Shown here piece by piece: positions 33,221 to 45,085 of a DNA stretch of 64,000 nt. Under the pieces are notes generated by a model that worked only from the letters and a program-made list of their open reading frames with translations, had not been told where the DNA came from and searched no databases. The stretch comes from Prinsepia uniflora (Eukaryota; Streptophyta; Magnoliopsida; Rosales; Rosaceae): NCBI GenBank assembly GCA_032719365.1, contig CM064873.1:37673742-37737741 (forward strand), in the 5' to 3' direction. Every line of letters begins with the position of its first letter. The stretch's first letter is position 1. The position numbers and the translations under genes were made by a program.

Positions 33221-34020
33221 ATTTATGGTTCATGACGGTTTGTGGGGACCAGCATGAACCCTTATGGTTCATGAAGGTTTATGGGGACCCGACATGAACC
33301 CTTGAAAGGTTTTAAGAATGATTTCAAATGGTCTTTCGTATACCATCCTTTATATGTGGATTGTCCCTTCCGGGGAGGGTCGTTGGCCTAGGTTGACCCC
33401 GGAGTAGTCACGGAGCACTGACTGAGTGGAGTCGCCACCGTTGGGTTCCTTACTCTCAGAAAGGCTATAGATTATAACCCCTGGGGAGACTTGGGCCTTG
33501 AGACCCCGGGTAGCATGCGCGTAGCTCTAGATACCGTGATAGGATTGGTTATATGATTTATGATAAACATGATTTCTTGGTTTTGCGAAATTGTGTTTTA
33601 TGATGATGAATATATTTGGGGTGAGATCCCACATATGTTTATTATGTTCTAGATTTTTGTAAATGGTTTTAGACAAGGGGCCCGTATGGATTTGGCTATT
33701 GAAATATATGTGGTTTGATAAATGGTTTTAATATGCATGCATGCTTTTTAGTGAAGGGCGTAAAGGTCTTTTATGAAATATGTTTTATAAACTCTTTAAT
33801 TTTTGTCCACTCACAGTATTTCTATTTTCAATGCCCTTCAGGTTAAATACGGTGCAGACTGTAGCAGAGACCGAGACATCACATACCTCCTCCAGATCCT
33901 GGCGTACTCTAGAAGCCGGTTAGGCTAAAGGTTCAAATTTTCCCCAGTCTGACACTCCGTGTCAGACGGGATCAGGAGCGTCCCTCGTTAATCCAAGAGG
34001 GATTGGGATGGGTCTTGACA

Positions 34021-34809
34021 CAACCAACCTCCATAGTTCCGACTAGAATCACTAGAGTCATCCACATGGTCATCCACGACCTAAGCCGCTCTTTGCAGCA
34101 AACGTCGTAATCCACTAGTCACAATCCGGGGTTCGACCCGACAAACCACCCCGACTTCGGAAAGTAGTCCAATCCACAACAACTACGAATTCACAACTCC
34201 AATTCATCAATCACCGCTAAGGTTCACCCTTCCAGTCCATCCATCATATATTAGGGTTCCACAATCACGCCCTAGGTTCCCCTGAACCCAACTGCTCTCT
34301 GTAATAAAATCCACAATCTGACCGACCCTACGGTCTTGACATCGCATGGATGTTAATCCAATCCTACCACCAACTCAACGGGGGTTCCACTACTAAGGTC
34401 ATTAGCTAACTCATGTGCTAACATTCCCCATATCAGCAATCACCATTAGGGTTCACAATCTAAGACCATCACTCGACCGAGGTTCACATTTCCAGATCAC
34501 TACTCAAATGGGGTTCCCCGAACCCAGTTGTTCTCTGCAGCACCATAATCTAACATCACAAGACTGAACCAAGGGTCCCACAATATCAGTTGTCATATAC
34601 AACCCTACTTGGGTCGAATCACACTAACGCATGGCGTATCGGGCCAATCACACACTGTTCACTATTCAATCCCAAAAACCATCAATCCGGCATCCTACTA
34701 TCATGTTGAAAACGGGCTGACCAAGTAAAGGCATCACATCCTCGACCTGCGCGTACCACAAGAACTACACAGTTTGCTCGAATAGCGACAACCTCGCTCT
34801 GATATCACT
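34021..34809 (-). mobile_element. Element E, 5' end of the internal region with primer site
   Basis: The primer site is the complement of 34796-34807 (TGATATCAGAGC, one change from the tRNA-Met match). The leader after it, with the GTCGAGGATGTGATG block, matches A and I. The rest has repeated phrases (GGGTTCACAATC, GGTTCCCCTGAACCCA) shared with 52990-53230 reversed, and no open frame. The first five bases are the right TSD of D. Confidence 0.83.
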
Positions 34810-35769
34810 TGACACCAACCATCACAATCCCCCCGGGATTAACGTGGGATGTGTCATGCTCCTGTTTGACATGAAGTGTCAGACAAGGGATAATATGTAC
34901 CTCTGCCCATACGGGGCTCCCAGAGCACGCCAGGATCAGTGGAAGAGTGCGATGTCTCGATCTCTGCTACAGCCCGCATCCGTGATCAACCTGAAGGGCA
35001 TTACAACCATAAAGATATTTATGCCCTTCACTAAAAAGTATGCATGCATCGTAAAATCAGTAATCAAAATATTTACTCAAATGAACCATTAGGGCCTTAG
35101 CCCAAAAACCATAACTCAAAACCAAGTGTGGGAACTCAGCCCAAAATTGTAGAATACTAAAATTCGTAAATCCAAAATCAAGTGGGCCACTACCCAAATC
35201 CATAACCACAAATCCACAAATACTAAAATACCATTTTAAGATTCCAACAATCCATATTTACCACATAACCATCTCTGGTGACAGTACCCATCCCAATCCC
35301 CCCGGGATTAACGCGGGATGACCCTACTCTCGTCTGACACGAAATGTCAGACAAGGGATATTTCTGACCTTTGCCCTCCCGGGCTATCAGAGTACGCGAG
35401 GATCCGGAGGAGGCATGTGATATCTCGGTCTCTGCTACAGTCCACATCCGATGTCAACCTGAAGGGTATTAAAAACAGAAAGATTATGAGTGGACAAAAA
35501 TTAATAAGTTTCGTAAAACACATTTATAAAAGACCTTTATACCCTTCACTAAAAAGCATGCATGCATAGTAAAACCATTTATCCAATCATATATGTTAAA
35601 ACATCCATAATTAGGGTCTCAGCCCCAAATTCTGTAAATCAAATGGACCTCAAGTCCGAGAGTTCGTAAATCAAATGGGTCTCATACCCGAGTTTACCTT
35701 TTCAAATCCAAAATCATTTCATTAAACCATTTCCAAAACCATAAGAATGGAAAATCAGAGTAAAACCGG

Positions 35770-35850
35770 AAACCTCGATTTACGTGCAAGCACGTAAATC
35801 GCCTCGAATTACGTGCAAGCACGTAAATCGCCTCGAATTACGTGAAACCA
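35770..35850 (-). repeat. Two direct repeats of 30 bp in LTR J
   Basis: TTACGTGCAAGCACGTAAAT followed by CGCCTCGAA occurs twice in a row (about 35779 and 35809). Each unit contains the inverted repeat TTACGTGC-AA-GCACGTAA. Related ACGTGCAAATACGT units occur at the same place in most other LTRs, for example 9423-9462, 27075-27105 and 32747-32764. Confidence 0.75.
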
Positions 35851-36573
35851 TATAATTCATAAACATCCATATAAACATCATCAAATCACATTCATTATCC
35901 TTTTCGAAATCCAAAACCATTTCATTTAGACCAATAAAGACATACAGACCCGTATAGGCACCGTATAGGGCCGAAACCTCGAAATACGTGCCTATACGTA
36001 ATCACACATCCAAATGCACTCATGGAATCACAAAAAAAGTATTTAAAACATATAATAAACATTTATGCATGCACCAATTTAGAAAACAAGGTCCACTCAT
36101 AGACCGTCAGAGCTGCCGCCTCGATTTGCGTGCCATAGGCTCTCCCTAGCCAATCGCTGTCACCGGGACTCCCAAACCTGTCCAAATTTTAATAGAAGGT
36201 CACTAACTACTTTATTAACCTCCCATTAAAGCCCCGTAATTTTTCCTAAAACCTTCCTAACATAATGCTAATAACCCATTTAATTCATTGGAATCAACCA
36301 AAATGACCCATAATGTAATATTGAATTTAAATGGAGGTTTGAGCCTTACCGAGAACCCTCTCGGATTTCTCCTCCTCTCGCCGCCGTGGGCGGCGGTTCA
36401 GGCTTCCAGCAGCCTCCTCTCATTCCTCAGTCTCTCACGATCTCATCCTCAAGTTAGCTAAGTGAAGGGATGATGGTTTGGGTTGCTCAGGGGAGAGGAA
36501 ATGGTGTGAGATCGGGTTGGTTTGAAAACAAAGAAGGAAATGATTGATGCATGTATGTGAAGGAATGTCCAGT

Positions 36574-36599
36574 GGATAGGTGACACTTGTCACTCATCG
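36574..36599. promoter_or_regulatory. LTR dyad, J copy
   Basis: Arms GGATAGGTGACA and TGTCACTCATCG around a 2-bp centre. It is 517 bp from the LTR start, nearly the same as in K (518), as expected for the duplicated-block subfamily. Confidence 0.55.
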
Positions 36600-39357
36600 A
36601 TAGGGCAGGAACTAAATATATGGGCCTCACTAACGTCCAAAAGTTAACCCGTTTCGTAATTCGGGCAATAGTGCACTTGAACTTCCGTGAACCGTAACTT
36701 CGCCGTTGAACGTCCAACTTCGACGTGTCACCTGTCTACAGATTCGTATTGTCCCGATCTACGTAATAGTCCTTGGCCGTTGGCCATCGGACATCTCGGT
36801 CCAAAAGTCAACTATTTGGTCCTTTTTACGAAAATTACTAAAATGCCCCTTGACTTCCGAACATCATAACTTCTTCCATGAACGTCAGAATTGAACATAC
36901 CACCCGTCTATGAACTCGTGACGTCACGAACTACGTCACGGTCATCGGTCAAAGTCCATTTGACTGCCCGAATGAAAATTCAATGTTTTGCCACCACTAG
37001 GGGCAAAACGGTCATTTCGCATCGTTCGTCCGATTCCGCCCAACTAATCACGGATTAACCTCACTAATCGTGATTAGTCACTAATCTAATCTAGGAATTT
37101 GGGACGGGTCGTTACATCCGGCATCCCAGATGCCTAGCGTCCCAGATGCTTGATGTCCTAGACATCATATGTCACGGTAATAAGCAACGCGTGCTACCCG
37201 AGGTCTCTCCGGGTCAATATCTCAGACATCCCAGATGTCTGACGTCCCAGAGGTCTAATCATAACATTCCGTATAATAACCCCTTGCATGCAATGTACCG
37301 TGACTTCCCCACTGTCCTAGACACCTGGAAGAGACCATCACATATCCCCGTATCAAGATGGTATATGGAAAACAGTTTTACAAAGTCATTTCAAAACATC
37401 TCACTGGGCCCTGCCCGAAATATTCATAAAACATCACAAATCCATTTAGGGTCCCCGACCCGAAATCACGTTTATGAAACATAGGGTCCCAGACCCGAAA
37501 TCACATTTACAAAATTCAACTGGGCCTTATGCCCGATTTTGTAAACCAACTGGGCCCCTAGCCCGATTACATAATTCAAATGGGTCTCATGCTCGAATTC
37601 ATATTTCTAAAACCAAAACCAAGCCACAAAATCATTATTTAATTCACAATTACATAGCAGTAGAATAAACGCGTAAACCTCAAAATACATGTAAATACGG
37701 GTGTACCTCGAAATCCGTGCAATCGTATAATCCAACAGTGCCACCATCATCATCATAGAAATCACGTATGTAAAACATATAAAATAGTTATGCATGCATC
37801 ACAATTTAGAAAACGAAGTCCACTCATAGACTGTCCTATGTTGTCGCCTCGATATGCGTGTCGTAACCCTCCCCAGGCTAATCACCTTTATCGGGACTCC
37901 CGAACCTGTCGAAATCACACTAGAGGGTTACTAACCTCTTCATTAACCTCTCACTAAAGTCCCGTAATTTTCCCAAATTTTTAAATATTTTAAAACTCGA
38001 TTCAAAACATTTAAAGACCACGAAACATATCGAGACAGTGTCCGATAGACACGAAACCAGTCCCAAAATGTTCGTTACATCGAATAGATTATTTCACATG
38101 TTGACATCATGACCTAAACGTGTCCCACGCGCCCTCATGAGCCGTCTTAAGCTACTACGCGTGAAAGCCACACACCAAACACTGTTCATCGTCAACCTCT
38201 GGTCCACCCGGTTCAGACTGGTTCAGACTAGTCCGGTCTAACCCGAAACCGGCGCCCCCGGTTTTTGTCAATTTTCAGTCCATTTTTGGTCCTTTTAATT
38301 CAAATAGCATTGTCCTATTGATTCAGATCGATTAATGATGTCAAAACTTGAACTCAGGGACTAAAAATTACCTCCCCGATTGACAAACCAAACCTCTATT
38401 TTCCTTCGCCGTCTCTGGCCACTACAGGTCACCTCAGCCCCTGAAACCAATCTCGATGGATTCCTGGCAATTCCCAGATGCTCACCTGAGCTAGCAATTC
38501 GATTAATAAAGCCCGATTAACAATGGCTTACCGTCGCCGCCATGCATCTCCATGGACACCACCAACCTTGTTTCTACATTGCCTTTCACCTTCATTCAGA
38601 ACCCAAGCTCAATGGACCACGTTTTTCCCAGTATTGGAAGTAAGGAATCTACCTTGTTTTCCAACTAGCCTCACGGGTTTTCGTTCCCAGCCCCCACCGT
38701 CGTCCACGACGGTCAATGCTGTTGACACCGCCATCATCGCCAGTCCTCACCCTTCAACTTTCCTTTATACCATATTAGCATTCAATGAGGTTTTGAGTTT
38801 TTAGAGGGAGGTTGGGTGTGTTCGGGTTTCATTGAAGGGCAATGTGAAAATGATGAAGATCGATGATGACAATCAGATGATAGAATGGACGGTGAGGATG
38901 AGATGAGAGATAGAGATTAATGGTTAGGATGGGAGATGCGAGTTTAATTAATTAAATAATTGATGACCAATAAACATAGATCCACATTTTGGGGGTTCCA
39001 AGCCATGGCATCCAAGGGCCCGACACTAAATATCTTCCCAATTTTCTTTAAGTAATTTTTTATTCTGATCTCGAGACGTAAATCCCCGATTTCACTCCCG
39101 TGACCATAACGTTTCCGGTGGACCTCCGATTTCGACGTGCCGCCTGTCTATGAATTCGTATCAACCCGATCTACGTAATGGTGCTCAGCCCTCGGCCATC
39201 AGACTTCCTGGGTCAAAAGTCAAAATTTTGCCCACGCCTTGGGGCAAAATGGTCATTTCGCACATTTCGTCCGATTTCTCTCAACTAATCCCCGATTAGT
39301 CATTCTAAACCATAATTAATTAATATTTAATCAGGATATTTGGGACGGGTCATTACA

Positions 39358-41886
39358 CAAATCAAATACTCCAACTCATCATCCATCACGAGTCCCATGG
39401 TCACCCAACCAGCATCACAACGTCTACTCCTAATCTCATAATCCAACACTTACCAATCCGACTCACGCCCACTAAGGCGTACCCATTCATGCCAAATGAG
39501 CATTCGATCTCACCCACTTCCACCAAGACGCACTAACTCTGAAACTATCGGTTGCCTGTTCATTCCATTACCACATCATATTCGATTGACTTCATAAGGA
39601 AGCCAATCCCATCATTCACATATCCATGACTAACCAATCAGACCCCGTCAGATACCCACTCGTTTTATTAATATATCATATGAGATTAACCTTGAATGAA
39701 AGTCGATCCCATCGTCCTTATACCCAAATATCCAAGGCAGATCGTATACACCTCAATTCACTCAATTAACATCTCATACCGGATTAACTTCGAAAAGAAG
39801 TCGACCCAACATTCCCATATCCAACTCTTGTCTTGTCATCTCACTAACTATTCCAAAAAATTCTTCAACTGTCTCACAAAACGATTCTCCTCTGCTCCTA
39901 GCTTAGCATAATCAGCAAGGCGAAGTCTGCCAGCACGGGCATGACATCACGATCCACACCATCCTGATCCACCACATAACCTGATCATTAAGATCACGAT
40001 CCAGATCCATCACAACATCACCCGATCATTGACATCACGATCCTCGATCGTCACAACGCCCTATATCCTCAACATCACGATCCCGATCCACCTAGTATCC
40101 CCACATGTTCTCACTCAGTTAACTACCAGATTTCAGGTCATAGGGTCTTACACCCTCATTGAATCTGCATCCTACCAAATCGCTTCTCAACCATTTTCAC
40201 ATCTAAACCAATCAATCAACGAAAAAAACACGTCTAGACTGTGGGTCCTCTTCAATTACCTCATATCGATCCTTGTCATCCCACCTAGGGAAAATCAAAG
40301 ATGATCCAAGACGATGACATCAAAACTCAGCCCTTGTGAATGCAAGCACAAGTCCACTGCACCCACCACACCATGTAACCCAACATCGTCTGCCACTAAG
40401 CAGAAAAGGAGAAATCATGTTCACCTAACTTTGAAATACCCAACACCTCCTGATGACCCAAAAAAAATCACGGGTCCACCAACCAATACACGATAAACGT
40501 ACTGGTGACAACAACCATCATCTGCCATGGGCAGAACATGAGAAGTCACCCTCAATGACTTCGAAATACCCATCACCAATGCTGAATCAAGAACTCCTCT
40601 TGTTGCCTCAATCACAACTTCTCTCGATTCTGAAGTTCCAACCATGTTGGAACCAACACACTCGTTCATCAACCACGTGTCTATACCAAGCTAAGTTGGT
40701 ACCCCAACTCGCCTACTAGTTCATACTGTTTCATTCATTTACCACTTAATCAATCCAATCACTTCAGTTATCACACTCACGGTTGGGTTAGAGTCTCAAC
40801 ACATCTCATCCACTGCTGGATCCCGTTAAGTCCAACTCATCCACTGCCTAATCTCAAATAACGAACGTATGCCCATCACGACGGAGTCACATCCCAACTC
40901 GTGGCTCATCGTCATCTCCTATCGCCATCACAATCACCGCCACACAGTGTACGAGTCAGACAACCCTAGATCTTTGCTCTTACCGAGTAACGACCTCGTA
41001 TCTCTGCTCAAGTTAAAGGAACTCTACCTCCTTCGTACCCCACAACTCTGGGTACAATCACCCTGAAAACTCATTCAAGAAAAGGAAACGTTCCCTGAAC
41101 GTCACCCGGTTCACAATAACCACAACTACAACCACTCTCGATAATAGTTTCTGTCACAATCTCGGGAAAACCTAACCACCAGACATCGCTATCGAGACTC
41201 CGCACCCAACTCGAATCAACCGCCAGTACTCACTACTCTGTTTCCCCACTCGGGAACTCCATCGACAAGTATCACACCCTGATAATCTGTCCAACTCAAT
41301 CACTAATAAATCTTTAACTAGTCTCAACTCGACTCAACCAGTGCCATCCACCAGGTCATCCCTGACCTCAGCTGCACCAAATTATCCATCATAAACTAGG
41401 GTAGCACGAAAACAAACTAGGCCTAACTGATTATCACAACTTCTTCTGCAGAGTGCACTACCATCACTAAAGCTAACATGACATGACTGACCATCAGTCA
41501 CAACTAGGGTTTGAGAAACCCGACTGCTTTCAGAAGTACCACTATCCAACTCAATGTAACCTGACCATCTAATGATCACAACTCCACACTATAGTCATAT
41601 CCAATCCTGCATTATCGTGATAGATAACCCCGACATAACCATCTCACGGTCAAAACTCTAAAAGCACCGTTACCTTCATCCTTCAAAAGGGTCCCACACT
41701 GCCAAACCACGACAAAACTATGGCATACTCAGACACCAAATGCCAAACAAAAACTATCAACGATTCATTCCCATTAACTATTAAACTGGCATCCTAACTA
41801 TCAGGTTGATAACAAGCTGACCACGTAGAGACATCACATCCTTGACATGCGCGTACCACAAGAGCAAACCGTGCTCATATACCACT
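39358..41886 (-). mobile_element. Element B, 5' part of the internal region with primer site
   Basis: B resumes at the right edge of E and runs to its 5' LTR. The primer site is the complement of 41873-41884 (TGGTATATGAGC, two changes from TGGTATCAGAGC). It aligns with E at 22430-26211 and 34021-34809. The frames at 39696-40719 are short and overlap stops in the other copies. The 83-codon minus frame at 40421-40672 has relatives at 6640-6740, 29500-29580 and 53457-53645, so this part may be a worn coding stretch, but I recognise no domain. Confidence 0.82.
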
Positions 41887-43904
41887 TGACATGACCCATC
41901 CCAATCCCCCCGGGATTATCGTGGGATGTGCCATGCTTATGTCCAACACGAAGCATCAGACAAGGGATAACTTAAAGCCTCAACCCGTTCAGGTCTTCCC
42001 GATCGCGCCAGGATCAGTGGAGGAGTGCGATGTCTCAGTCTCTACTACAGCCCGCAACCATGATCAACCTGAAGGGCATTAAAACCATTAAAAGCTGTGA
42101 GTGGACAAAAATCAATATTTTAATAAAAATACATGCATTAAAGACATTTATGGCCTTCACTAAAAAGTATGCATGCATTCGAAAACCAATAATCAAACCA
42201 TTTAACTTAATTAAATCATTAGGGTCTTAGCACAAAACCATAAATCCAAGTAAGTGGGAGCTCAACCCAAAACGGTAAATCCAAACCATGTGGGTCCCTG
42301 CCCAAATCCATTAACACCGAAAACCAAATCATAAATCCAATAAATCCGAAATCAAAATACATAGTCCAATAAATCCATAAATCACAATTCCATAAAATGT
42401 CGTTATGTACCAATTCTCGGCATCCCAGATGTCTGGCTTTCGAGACGCCTGACATCCCAGACCTCTAGAAATCTTGCTCCTGAGTCACTATACGGTCCGG
42501 TCGCTTCGTGTAGTGACCCCTCGCAGGAATTGCACGATGACTACTCCATCGTTCCAAACGACTGGATGAGACAATCCATAGATAGAAGAATGGTATATGG
42601 AAAACATTTTATAAATAATCTCAAACCCCTCAAATGGGCCTATGCCCGAGATTTCCATAAAACCATCGTAATCCACAAATCCAATTTCTCAAATCCAAAT
42701 CCATTTATCCAAAATCCGTTTATGGGTCCCCGACCCGAAATCACATTCATAAAACACAACTGGGCCTCATGCCCGATTTCGTAAAACAACTGGGCCCCTG
42801 GCCCGATGCCTCATTCAATCAAATGGACTCCAAGTCCGATAGTTGGTAAACCAAATGGGTCTCAAGCCCGAGTCCATATTTCCAAATCCAAAATCATACC
42901 ATTGAACCATTATTAAAACCATAAATCTCGATATACATGCAAATACGGAAAATATCTCGAAATATGTGTATATATGTAAATCACCAATACCACAATCATC
43001 ATCAAAGAAATCACATATGTAAAACATATAAAACAGTTATGCATGCATCATAGTTTAGAAAACAATGTCCACTCACAGACCGTCCTACGTTCTCACCTCG
43101 ATATGTGTGTCATAAACCTTCCCGGGCTAAATAACCGTCCTCTAAAACTACCTGACTTGGAAAAATCACATTCTAAGGTCACTAACACTTCTAGCACCCT
43201 TCCATTAAATCCCTATAATTTTCTCGGATTTTTAAACGTATTTAAACTAGCCCTTAAACCTTCGGACTCCCAGAACTATAGCGAAACGATGTCTAATCGA
43301 CTAGAAACTTGTCCCAAAATGTTCGTTACATCGAAAACATAACAACTCATGTTGCCCACGCTCGCTTACGCGCCACCCAAAGGCACTGTGCATGGGAACA
43401 ACGCACTATCACTATTCATCTTCAACCTCTCGCCGAACATAGTCCAGTCTGGTCCACTGGTCTCCGGTCCAACCGAACTAGCGTGACCGATTTTCTCCAT
43501 TCCTAACCCATTTTCAATCCAATTTAATCCCTACAGTTTTGTCCACTAATTCGAGTCGATCCACGACTTCAAAACTAGAAAATACGGCCTGAAAATTACC
43601 TCCCCGATCAACGTTTAAATTGGCCAACCTCTTCCTCTGTGTTCTTGTGACTCCGGCCATCGTTGGCCTCTGTTCCAAGCCCAATAGCTTCCTGGCAACC
43701 TCCAAAAGCTCACCTAAGCAACCAATTCAATCAACAACTACTAAAATACTGTTTACCATTGTTGAATCAAAACAGGAGCTTTACAATCTCTTACCTCCCT
43801 TCGCCGTCGTGGGCCACCGTTGAACCCGCCACCGCCTCCCCCTCCTTTCTTATTCACACAACACAAGCAATAGGTGAGGTTTGAGAGGGTTGTGTTCATG
43901 ATCA

Positions 43905-43944
<40 letters not shown>

Positions 43945-44625
43945 TTTTCACTCTCTCGGCTGACCCTCACCGAACACCAGTTTCACACACTCACCACCAT
44001 TAATGGAGATTGGAGGGATTATAAGCATTAGGTGAGGTTTATCCGAGTTTATGGGTGATGGGATTCACGGTTTAGCAGAAATGGTGAGGTTGTTCGATGA
44101 TGAAGAAGATGATGATCAGACGAGAGAAATGAATGGTGAGGATGAGAGAACTGAGGGGGATGAACGATTAGGGTAAGGGAATGAGAGATGAGTGATGGGT
44201 TGGAACAATTACAAATGGACCAATGGGAAACAAGATCCAAAATTTAGGGGTTTCAAGCCATGGACTTGTCACGTATCCATGGGCCCCACATTAAAATATC
44301 TGCTAACTAGATTTAATTATCCTTTAATACGAATCCCGAGAAGTAAGTTCCCAATTTTGATTCTGTGACGATAACTTCCCCGTTCGACGTTCGATTTCGA
44401 CGTACGACCTATCTCCAAACTCGTGACGTCCCGATCTACGACACGGTCATCGGTCCTCATACGTTTGAATCCCCAAGTCAAAAGTCAACATTTTGCCCAA
44501 TTCCAAGGGAAAAATGGTCATTTGCATCGTCCTCCCTCCGAATTTAGTCAAATAATTCCCGATTAGTCATTCTAAATCTATAATTAATTAATATTTAATC
44601 CGTGAATTCGGGACGGGTTATTACA
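41887..44625 (-). mobile_element. Element B, 5' LTR
   Basis: A 2739-bp LTR: end TGACATGACCC at 41887, start at the complement of 44625 (TGTAATAACCCG). It pairs with 8293-11089. Both carry the CA tract (here longer, 43905-43940), the CATCCCAGATGTCTGG module (42418-42475) and an array of about 32-bp units (42740-42880). The dyad is damaged: near 44262 CCATGGACTTGTCACGTATCC is all that is left. Confidence 0.9.
43905..43940 (-). repeat. CA microsatellite in B 5' LTR
   Basis: About 16 CA units with one interruption (CACATACACA). The partner LTR has a shorter tract at 10381-10395, so the tract was in the LTR before insertion and then changed length. Confidence 0.9.
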
Positions 44626-45085
44626 ATGTTGACGTGGTAAAATTCAGGAAATGTGGGGAAATTGTAAGATTTGATAACTCTCGGTGTGGGAGAGATGCTA
44701 GATTGATTTGTGACTGGCAAAGTGGTGACAGTTTGGCTAGATGTGTTAGTGTGGATTGATGAGGGAGATTTCGTGACTCCCAGTGGGAGCAGATGTCAGG
44801 TTGGACTGGTGATTGAGAAGAACCTTCAAGTTGAATGTGTCAGCGTAATGGTAGAATTTTCGGGTGGTATCAACTCAGAACGTGTGATAATTTTCACTCG
44901 AAGTTGTCGAGTGTAGACGATGCGATGTGAGTATTAGTGGAATGTCTGGGTGCAGACAAGTATTGTTTTGGTTAGTTGTGGTACACACGTACATATGATG
45001 TGAGGCTGAACTTACTTGCCCCGAGGTAGATGTGGAATTGGGATAGTTGGAATTTTGAGGACGAAATTATTTAAAGGGGGAAGGT
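44626..45085 (+). mobile_element. Element A, 3' end of the internal region with polypurine tract
   Basis: A continues after B (right TSD ATGTT, 44626-44630) as GACGTGGTAAAATTCAGG. It matches 11090-11580 of B reversed. It ends TTTTGAGGACGAAATTATTT (NFEDEI-like) and TTAAAGGGGGAAGGT (45071-45085), a clear polypurine tract. Confidence 0.88.

Larger units (their letters stand above)
26212..34020 (+). mobile_element. Element D, LTR retrotransposon with both LTRs
   Basis: A 7.8-kb plus-strand element with perfect TSD CAACC (26207-26211 and 34021-34025). The 5' LTR is 26212 to about 28240, the internal region runs to 31140, and the 3' LTR is 31141-34020. The 5' LTR lost about 600 bp (26578 joins what is 32107 in the 3' LTR), a further block of about 130 bp near 26720, and its last 260 bp with the primer site. 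The LTR starts differ at roughly 12 percent by eye over about 280 bp. It could not replicate in this state. Confidence 0.92.
31141..34020 (+). mobile_element. Element D, 3' LTR
   Basis: A complete LTR of 2880 bp, the most informative copy. In order it has: GATTAGTGACTAATC inverted repeat (about 31170), the perfect dyad at 31487-31512, an AT-rich possible promoter (31560-31600), a 24-C run (31698-31721), a donor-like AGGTAAGT (31881), CCGGTCCGG repeats (32190-32225), an array of about 32-bp units (32860-33220), hairpin units (33225-33302), the GGGTCGTTGGCC module (33365-33545), an acceptor-like TTTTCAATGCCCTTCAG (33825-33841) and the LTR end GGGTCTTGACA. Confidence 0.93.
35279..37116 (-). mobile_element. 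Solo LTR J
   Basis: An 1838-bp LTR in the E 5' LTR. TSD TCTGG (35274-35278) and TCCGG (37117-37121) differ by one transition. Removing it restores ATAACCATCTCTGG-CATCCCAG, which matches the B LTR (ACCAATCCTCGGCATCCCAG at 8819). J is a K-type LTR: same terminal block and the duplicated block (period 172 bp, 36724 and 36896). It is shortened near 36245. The dyad is at 36574-36599. Confidence 0.88.
17954..39357 (-). mobile_element. Element E, LTR retrotransposon with nested insertions
   Basis: E is a minus-strand element with 3' LTR pieces at 17954-18249 and 20926-22429, an internal region, and a 5' LTR at 34810-39357. It sits in the internal region of B: right of 39357 the B sequence resumes as CAAATCAAATACTCC, where the parallel copy at 23495 reads CAGATCAAATACTCC, so the right TSD is probably CAAAT. 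The left TSD and about 0.87 kb of the left LTR were lost next to F. Five later insertions (F, K, Cassandra, D, J) lie inside it. Confidence 0.85.
34810..39357 (-). mobile_element. Element E, 5' LTR (split by solo LTR J)
   Basis: E sequence is 34810-35278 and 37122-39357, about 2.7 kb un-nested. LTR end TGACACC at 34810 and LTR start at the complement of 39357. It carries the CATCCCAGATGTCTGA module (37122-37260), an array of about 32-bp units (37480-37600), and CGTCCACGACGG coding-like sequence (38523-38804) shared with the 3' LTR. The dyad near 39003 is mostly deleted. Confidence 0.88.
8293..44625 (-). mobile_element. Element B, LTR retrotransposon split by nested insertions
   Basis: B is a complete minus-strand element, identified by LTRs at both ends and a perfect TSD ATGTT (8288-8292 and 44626-44630). 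Removing it rejoins the internal region of A exactly as in the uninterrupted reverse-strand copies: ...GTGTGATGTT then GACGTGGTAAAATTC. Its own sequence is 8293-12114 and 39358-44625; the 27 kb between are later insertions. LTRs are 2797 and 2739 bp. In one stretch compared by eye they differ at roughly one base in ten, so the insertion is old. Confidence 0.92.
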
